Shown in pieces: positions 1 through 3,918 of a DNA stretch of 7,043 nt. How positions within the stretch are numbered: the first letter of the stretch is position 1; every line of letters begins with the position of its first letter. The translations under genes and the position numbers were made by a program. The notes under the pieces are model-generated. The model did not search any database. It was not told the DNA's origin and saw only the letters and a list, made by a program, of their open reading frames with translations. Location: contig JALNWR010000137.1 in assembly GCA_023230795.1 (NCBI GenBank), positions 1-7,043 of the forward strand. Reading direction: 5' to 3'. This stretch comes from Candidatus Cloacimonadota bacterium. GTDB lineage: Bacteria; Cloacimonadota; Cloacimonadia; Cloacimonadales; Cloacimonadaceae.

Positions 1-1
1 C

Positions 2-37
2 GGAATCCAAAGCAGGAGAATGCTTCTGATGAAATAG
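2..37 (+). CDS. C-terminal end of a secreted protein with a sorting tail (partial, 5' end outside window)
   Basis: Reading from base 2, the frame gives G-I-Q-S-R-R-M-L-L-M-K and then TAG at 35-37. This is almost the same ending as the gene at 6460-7043 (T-K-R-M-L-L-M-K stop), which closes a type A-like C-terminal sorting domain. I infer that a gene for another secreted or surface protein enters from the left edge and ends here. Only 11 codons are visible, so nothing can be said about the body of the protein. Another frame is also open from base 1 to a TGA at 52-54, but its peptide resembles nothing I know. The call rests on the short tail match and would be settled by the sequence to the left. 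Confidence 0.62.
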   Translation, partial: GIQSRRMLLMK

Positions 38-83
38 TATCCCAAAAGCTTTGATGCTGGCTTAGACTTCAAATTGCAGTAGC

Positions 84-103
84 CGGAGGATGCTATTCCT
101 CCG
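84..103. repeat. Hairpin 1: 7-bp perfect stem, 6-base loop
   Basis: CGGAGGA (84-90) and TCCTCCG (97-103) are perfect reverse complements around the loop TGCTAT. G82 and C104 can add a pair past a one-base bulge. It lies 46 bases after the stop at 35-37, so it could end the left-hand gene's transcript. There is no T-run after the stem on either strand, so it is not a textbook intrinsic terminator. It could equally be a repeated intergenic palindrome. Confidence 0.5.
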
Positions 104-116
104 CAAAATAAAAGAT

Positions 117-137
117 CGGAGCTTTAGACAAGCTCCG
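117..137. repeat. Hairpin 2: 8-bp perfect stem, 5-base loop
   Basis: CGGAGCTT (117-124) and AAGCTCCG (130-137) pair perfectly around TAGAC. The outer bases, CGGAG and CTCCG, are the same as those of the hairpin at 84-103, only 13 bases away, so the two may be related copies of one palindromic unit. No T-run follows on either strand. Confidence 0.5.
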
Positions 138-145
138 GTACGATG

Positions 146-183
146 GGGGTAGGAAAGATATCCGCTACTGGCTCCCCTACCCC
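146..183. repeat. Hairpin 3: 8-bp stem with 22-base loop
   Basis: GGGGTAGG (146-153) pairs with CCTACCCC (176-183), with a possible extra G-T pair at 145/184. The loop is 22 bases. It is the third consecutive inverted repeat between 82 and 184 and is followed by TATTTAGACAG, a poor T-tract. Its role is unknown: a terminator complex, a structured leader or a repeat cluster would all fit. Confidence 0.4.
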
Positions 184-211
184 TATTTAGACAGTAATCG
201 ACAGCTGCATA

Positions 212-364
212 ATGGCTCAGAGTCCCGTGACGGAATTTCAGATAGCAAGCATAGCCAAGAGCCTAATCCAATCGTTCGTGAAAATGGGGGAATACCTACC
301 TGGCGTTTATTTGAGCTTGACACCAGCAGGTTCTCAGAGATTTGTATTTCAAGATGACAGATAA
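212..364 (+). CDS. Possible small protein, 50 residues, unrecognised
   Basis: An open frame runs from ATG at 212 to TAA at 362-364 and begins MAQSPVTEFQIASIAKSL and ends in GSQRFVFQDDR. The first half could form an amphipathic helix. There is no signal peptide and no domain I recognise. In its favour, it ends 12 bases before the TTG start of the next gene, with that gene's ribosome binding site directly after the stop, as in a compact operon. Against it, no Shine-Dalgarno sequence precedes the ATG, the in-frame stop at 188-190 is close upstream, and an open frame of this length can occur by chance. It is reported so that it can be tested, not as a confident gene. Confidence 0.25.
   Translation: MAQSPVTEFQIASIAKSLIQSFVKMGEYLPGVYLSLTPAGSQRFVFQDDR
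317..347 (+). promoter_or_regulatory. Weak promoter candidate for the gene at 377
   Basis: A perfect TTGACA lies at 317-322. No good -10 element sits at the usual 17-base spacing: the nearest, TTGTAT at 342-347, matches TATAAT at three of six positions with a 19-base spacer, and TATTTC at 345 would be 22 bases away. If real, transcription would start just upstream of the ribosome binding site at 365-371. It lies inside the possible small ORF at 212-364, so both calls are unlikely to be fully right. Confidence 0.25.
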
Positions 365-371
365 AAGGGAG
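365..371 (+). promoter_or_regulatory. Shine-Dalgarno that fixes a TTG start
   Basis: AAGGGAG is followed by a 5-base spacer (TCCAC) and then TTG at 377. No ATG or GTG in this frame has comparable upstream sequence, and starting here places the hydrophobic anchor at the very N-terminus of the protein. This supports TTG as the real start codon. Confidence 0.7.
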
Positions 372-376
372 TCCAC

Positions 377-1033
377 TTGCGCAAAGTCGATATCATCATA
401 TTGTCCGTATGTGCCTTTTTGGTAATAACAAGTATAAGCATATTATTTATTTGGCTGAATCAAGCTGAAGGACACATGGCCTCAAGCCAGGACCTGATAT
501 ACATCAGCCGCGATCCTATTCAGGATGACAGCGTGCGTGAGGCCATGCCTGTGCTGCATTTTGGCAAGCGCATGATAGTGCTGAGCGCAAAAGCCAAATA
601 TACCATAGACGGGCATTTGGTCAGCAAAAAACGCTATTATCGGGGCTTTATGAACGAGTTGTCCCCTTATGATTTTGCCCTGGCCTGGGGAGAGCTTCCC
701 AAACACCTGAATCAGATAAAGTTCAAACAAACCTCGCGCTTTTGCCTGTTTCGCCTGAAGAAAAATGCCACGATACAAGCTGGATACGTGCAAGACCACA
801 TGTCAAACAACCATCTGATTCCTGCCAGCAAAAACATCAAGAAAGCCTTGAGAAAAGCCAAAAAAGGGGATTTGATCCGCATTGAAGGCCATCTGGTGGA
901 TGTGCAAGGCAGCAAGAATGGCAGAATGATCTCTTCCTGGAATACCAGCGTATCCCGTGATGATAAGGGAAATGGCGCCTGCGAGATCATCTATGTGAAG
1001 AGTCTGAGAATCAACGATACGATCTATGAATGA
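377..1033 (+). CDS. Conserved uncharacterised membrane-anchored protein with OB-like core (TTG start)
   Basis: The protein has 218 residues. Residues 5-27 form one hydrophobic segment after a short basic start, so it is probably a signal anchor holding the rest outside the inner membrane. Conserved-looking blocks follow: LSPYDFALAWGEL near 95-107, SNNHLIPAS near 143-151, KKGDLIRIEGHLVDV at 162-176, and W-x-T-S-x-S-R-D-D-x-G-x-G-A-C-E at 188-203. From memory, this order of blocks (SPxDxALxWG, a histidine-containing NxHxIPA block, GDxVxxxGxLV, SxTRDDTGxGACE) marks a widespread bacterial family with no assigned function; I know no gene name. The GDLIRIEGHLVDV segment resembles a strand pair of an OB fold, which is an inference. 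It stands alone on the plus strand and converges on the lipoprotein gene ending at 1082, with 48 bases between them. Start chosen from the ribosome binding site at 365-371. High confidence that it is a gene, moderate for the family, none for function. Confidence 0.9.
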   Translation: MRKVDIIILSVCAFLVITSISILFIWLNQAEGHMASSQDLIYISRDPIQDDSVREAMPVLHFGKRMIVLSAKAKYTIDGHLVSKKRYYRGFMNELSPYDFALAWGELPKHLNQIKFKQTSRFCLFRLKKNATIQAGYVQDHMSNNHLIPASKNIKKALRKAKKGDLIRIEGHLVDVQGSKNGRMISSWNTSVSRDDKGNGACEIIYVKSLRINDTIYE

Positions 1034-1081
1034 GGGCTATCTGCCTTTGTAGCATAAGCTCCCCCGCCTTACACTCCGCAA

Positions 1082-1097
1082 TTATTTGATCAAATAA
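1082..1097. repeat. 16-bp perfect AT-rich palindrome at the convergent gene end
   Basis: TTATTTGATCAAATAA is its own reverse complement. It covers the stop and last codons (Y-L-I-K stop) of the minus-strand lipoprotein gene, next to the 48-base gap between the two convergent genes. It contains the TGATCA hexamer. It has no loop and no GC-rich stem, so it is not a convincing terminator; chance is the simplest explanation. Confidence 0.4.
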
Positions 1098-2398
1098 GGG
1101 TAAACGAGCCGGTACAATAGCGTATCACAGATTTCCTTCACCGCATCTCTTTCGGTGTTACGTTGGGCATTCTCAGGGCTGTTTCCCCCGCTTTTTAAAT
1201 TCATGAGTTCCAGATAGTTCACGGTGGCTCCGGTTTTGGGGTCCAGCAAAGTAAGATGAATATCGGCAAAAGTGGTATAGTAATTCAGTCTGGGCAGGTA
1301 GTCTCCTTCTTTGGAGAAGATTCTAACTTGGAGGATGTACTGGGCGTTTTCCACTTTGGGACTTTGCTCCAGATTAAGATTGGCCAGATAGCCCGTGATA
1401 GATTCGCTGAATCCGCTTTGGTAACCTGATACATAAGCATAATCCAAATACAGCTTTGGCCGTGAAACCTTGAGCCTCAGCCTCCGGGCAACAAAAGGCA
1501 GGCTGTGCCAGATGCCTGATGCCGTGGGGTTTTGGATATGAGCATCGTAATGGTGCCGATCAAAATGCAGATCAATATACTGGGTGGCAGCGAAGCTGTC
1601 TATCCTCTTAATAGCGATAGCAAAGCGGCCTTGTTGGTCACTAAAAGCAGCTTCGGGAACCTTAATGGTTTCAGAGCTAAAGCTCAGCGGCACTCCAGAG
1701 ACTGGAGTCTGTAGATCATCCAGGAAGGTTTTGCCACTGATATGGATAGGTTTGGAGCCCTTGGCGGTCACTTCCACTTCGGAGAAGTCCCATTCATAAA
1801 TCAAGCGTTGCGGCAGATCGTACAAGCGGGCAAAGATCTGAGTGCCGAGGTCCTGCCCGCCATAGATCAGCGGCATATCCAGGAATTCTGCGACAATATC
1901 CAAAGCTGAGATCAGCAGCAGAATGCCGGAAGAGGAATTGCCCTGATTGAGATCATACTTTTGCATCAGATCAGCTGCTTTCACTAAGGCTCTGTCTCGC
2001 AGAAGCGCACGCTGGGCATAGTATTCTGCTTTGCTGAGGCGGTATAGCACATAGTATTTTTGCCCGTCTTCATAGCTATGCACGGGGCTGAGATTGGTCA
2101 GGCGGGCGGATGTGCTGCTGCGGACAGAAGAGAGGTATTCAGTTTGAGATATGCCATATCTTTCGCTTTCCAAAATATTTACATCGGATTCGATGCTGGT
2201 GCTGATCTGCATGGCAATCTCCCGGGCTGCATAATCCCGGGCCAGTTCTTTGTAATCCGGCTGCTTTGCGTTTACCACACTCAGGGCGCTGAAATACTGC
2301 GGATCATGCTCAAAACCATCAATCCAGGCCGGCAGAGATTTATTTGAGCTGCAGGAGCTGAGCAGGATCAGGATAGCCAGTAGTTGTAAATATCTCAT
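1082..2398 (-). CDS. LPP20-like outer-membrane lipoprotein with C-terminal extension
   Basis: The protein has 438 residues. Residues 1-15 are a lipoprotein signal peptide with lipobox L-S-S-C and the lipid-attachment cysteine at 16. S17 at the next position predicts sorting to the outer membrane if Lol rules apply. Residues about 23-135 resemble the LPP20 family: P-A-W-I-D after the cysteine, an AARE.A...IS helix near 57-69, and the typical K-Y-Y-V-L-Y-R-L-S-K strand at 114-123. Residues about 205-280 look like a small beta-sandwich (G-K-T-F....V-S-G-V-P-L-S-F....D-Q-Q-G-R-F-A-I), as in carboxypeptidase-regulatory-like domains. Residues about 310-438 form a third part containing L-L-D-P-K-T-G. 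Simple LPP20 proteins are much shorter, so this is an extended form. Its ATG overlaps the stop of the CsgG-like gene by four bases (ATGA) and has no Shine-Dalgarno of its own, so translation is probably coupled. Exact role unknown. Confidence 0.93.
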   Translation of the reverse strand: MRYLQLLAILILLSSCSSNKSLPAWIDGFEHDPQYFSALSVVNAKQPDYKELARDYAAREIAMQISTSIESDVNILESERYGISQTEYLSSVRSSTSARLTNLSPVHSYEDGQKYYVLYRLSKAEYYAQRALLRDRALVKAADLMQKYDLNQGNSSSGILLLISALDIVAEFLDMPLIYGGQDLGTQIFARLYDLPQRLIYEWDFSEVEVTAKGSKPIHISGKTFLDDLQTPVSGVPLSFSSETIKVPEAAFSDQQGRFAIAIKRIDSFAATQYIDLHFDRHHYDAHIQNPTASGIWHSLPFVARRLRLKVSRPKLYLDYAYVSGYQSGFSESITGYLANLNLEQSPKVENAQYILQVRIFSKEGDYLPRLNYYTTFADIHLTLLDPKTGATVNYLELMNLKSGGNSPENAQRNTERDAVKEICDTLLYRLVYPYLIK

Positions 2399-3654
2399 TT
2401 TATATATTTGAAAAAGCGATAAGCGATATCCCGGCTGAGATCATCCAGGGCCGCATTGACCATTTCTTTGGCTGAGGGAGCAGCCACTTCACCCTCTTCT
2501 ATAAGGTATTCTTGCACACTATTTAGAGCACGGGCATCTCCGCTGATGAGTTTGCCCCATTCAGCTTCAAAGCTTTGAGTAGCGCTGAGGCTTTCCTGAG
2601 TTTGTATCCTGCCGGTAGCTACATCCACCACCGAATATGAGGCTAAAATCCGCACAGAAGAGCTTTTGGTGTATTTACGAAAGTGGCAGCTGACTTCTTT
2701 GCTCTCGGAGCGGGCTTCGATCTCATCTTCTCCCTCCTCCTGAATCTCAGCGGTTTCGTGCTGATCTACAGTGGTGGTCTTGGGCCGCACATAGTCCACT
2801 TGCAGGATTCTTCCGCTTAATATCTCCTGAGCGCCCAGGAGCACTCCGATGCGGGCAGCGCTGGTTTCATCCACCAGTCCCGAAGCGCCCAGCTCTTGCT
2901 CTTTGAGAACCTGGTCCATCTGAGCCCGGCTGATGATTTCCACAAATTCACATCTACTCTGATCTTGCATGATGTAGCTGAGCACCAGATCTGTGAGGAT
3001 ATCGGCTATGGCTCCATATCTGTCTCCAACGCCTGATTTGTTTTCAAAAGCTGTAACTGCTACCCGGATGACAGCATTCTGCCGAGCAGTCTCATAGCGG
3101 GTTGCACTATCTTTGTAATCGGGGACTAATTTCAGGGCAGACTTAAATAAGCCCGCGGCTTTTTTCTGCGAGTCGCGACTGTTATCTATCATACTCTGAT
3201 GGATACCCTTCTGATAGTAATTCTCTGCCGCATTGGTTTTGGCCATAGCGATCTCAGCGCTGTAATCTCTGGAGTCAAATCTGAGAGTGGCACCAGTATC
3301 AGGATCGCGGATGACAGGCAGCCTCCGCACCGACTGATGCAGCTTATCCAAAGCCTGATACTCAGCCAGGATGCTCTCCCATTTATCATCGCTATCAATA
3401 TTCTGCAAGGCGGAAATCTTATCCAGATGGATTTGATTGGCTTTGGGGTATGCTTCCTTTATAGTATAAAAGGCTTTATCGTAATCCGGCTTGAGCAGCA
3501 GCGATTCGACCGCCAGAAAAGTGGCGGAATCGTAATCCCCCCTTTCAAAATAGCTCAGAGCTTTTTTGTGTAATTTTTTGTTCCTGGCACATCCGGCAAA
3601 GCCAGAGGCGAGTATAATAGTTGTTATGACCAAGAGCAGAACATGGTTTTTCAT
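2395..3654 (-). CDS. CsgG/LpoB-like lipoprotein with N-terminal TPR-like region
   Basis: Numbering follows the ATG at 3654 (419 residues). Residues 1-21 are a lipoprotein signal with F-A-G-C and the lipidated cysteine at 22. Residues about 24-68 and 140-190 are helical and TPR-like (A-L-S-Y-F-E-R-G-D-Y-D-S-A; L-F-K-S-A-L-K-L-V-P-D-Y). Residues about 194-290 are a clear CsgG-family core: V-I-R-V-A-V-T-A-F-E-N-K-S-G, then V-L-K-E-Q-E-L-G-A-S-G-L-V-D at 249-262, then L-L-G-A-Q-E-I-L-S-G-R-I. A later V-D-V-A-T-G-R-I at 343-350 fits the CsgG strand VNVSTGEI. Between these lies a strongly acidic stretch (297-320). The family includes the curli export pore CsgG and periplasmic lipoproteins such as LpoB; nothing here shows curli genes. 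A TTG at 3666 in the same frame would add four residues; GAGG six bases before the ATG favours 3654. It is the first gene of a two-gene unit with the LPP20-like gene. Confidence 0.94.
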   Translation of the reverse strand: MKNHVLLLVITTIILASGFAGCARNKKLHKKALSYFERGDYDSATFLAVESLLLKPDYDKAFYTIKEAYPKANQIHLDKISALQNIDSDDKWESILAEYQALDKLHQSVRRLPVIRDPDTGATLRFDSRDYSAEIAMAKTNAAENYYQKGIHQSMIDNSRDSQKKAAGLFKSALKLVPDYKDSATRYETARQNAVIRVAVTAFENKSGVGDRYGAIADILTDLVLSYIMQDQSRCEFVEIISRAQMDQVLKEQELGASGLVDETSAARIGVLLGAQEILSGRILQVDYVRPKTTTVDQHETAEIQEEGEDEIEARSESKEVSCHFRKYTKSSSVRILASYSVVDVATGRIQTQESLSATQSFEAEWGKLISGDARALNSVQEYLIEEGEVAAPSAKEMVNAALDDLSRDIAYRFFKYIK

Positions 3655-3660
3655 CGCAAA

Positions 3661-3664
3661 CCTC
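3661..3664 (-). promoter_or_regulatory. Shine-Dalgarno choosing ATG 3654 over TTG 3666
   Basis: On the minus strand GAGG (3664-3661) is followed by six bases and then ATG at 3654. The alternative TTG at 3666 overlaps this GAGG and has its own AAGGA upstream with a similar spacing, so it cannot be excluded. ATG is preferred because it is the stronger start codon and gives a normal lipoprotein signal of 21 residues. Confidence 0.55.
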
Positions 3665-3699
3665 AAATTATTTCCTTTAATAAAGCCAAAATTTCTTTA

Positions 3700-3734
3700 T
3701 GAATACGACTCTTTCAAAGCCGCCAGATTGTCAA
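3700..3734 (-). promoter_or_regulatory. Weak promoter candidate for the CsgG-like/LPP20 pair
   Basis: On the minus strand TTGACA lies at 3734-3729 and TATTCA at 3705-3700, 23 bases apart, which is too long for a standard sigma-70 promoter. No better -10 exists at 16-18 bases. The gap of 264 bases upstream of the pair makes an own promoter likely, but the position is uncertain. Confidence 0.22.
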
Positions 3735-3816
3735 GCATGAAAATCCATAGGCACTGGGACCCAAGATTGATACTGTTAGAGTCTGATAACGATTTGAAGA
3801 GCTCCTAGAAAACAAG

Positions 3817-3856
3817 ATACTAAGGTAGCAAAGCCAATACTAAAGCAGCAAAAGGT
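3817..3856. repeat. Two tandem 20-base direct repeats
   Basis: ATACTAAGGTAGCAAA (from 3817) is followed exactly 20 bases later by ATACTAAAGCAGCAAA (from 3837); 14 of these 16 positions are identical and the last four bases of each unit differ. The pair lies in the gap between the beta-helix gene and the CsgG-like gene, about 160-200 bases upstream of the latter's start. Two sites on the same helix face could bind a regulator, but a small duplication without function is equally possible. The rest of the gap at 3667-3918 shows no gene and no clear terminator. Confidence 0.45.
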
Positions 3857-3918
3857 CTTGACTTATAAATCTAATTCCCGGAGTTGGAGTAAGGATTGCG
3901 CGTTCAAATATCCTGATT

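Noticed and set aside
1..54. Open frame from base 1 to TGA at 52-54 as the end of the left-hand gene
   Set aside because: Its peptide has no known ending, whereas the frame ending at 37 gives the R-M-L-L-M-K tail seen elsewhere in the window.
143..190. 15-codon ORF starting at ATG 143
   Set aside because: Very short, no ribosome binding site, and it lies inside the third hairpin.
482..990. Minus-strand ORFs of 105 and 92 codons opposite the gene at 377
   Set aside because: They lie fully antisense to a gene with conserved protein blocks and have no recognisable domain.
1034..1081. Bidirectional terminator between the convergent genes
   Set aside because: Only very weak, bulged pairings are possible and there is no T-run on either strand.
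2395..3654. Curli secretion pore CsgG itself
   Set aside because: The core is of that family, but no curli subunit or CsgE/F-like gene is nearby, the protein has a long TPR-like region, and the first pore hairpin is not evident.
3566..3808. Plus-strand ORF of 80 codons across the start of the CsgG-like gene
   Set aside because: It is half antisense to the lipoprotein signal region, has no ribosome binding site support and no known motif.
3817..3856. CRISPR-like array
   Set aside because: Only two imperfect adjacent units with no spacers and no cas genes.
3858..3870. Plus-strand TTGACT followed by TATAAAT as a promoter
   Set aside because: The two elements are adjacent rather than 17 bases apart, and no plus-strand gene follows.
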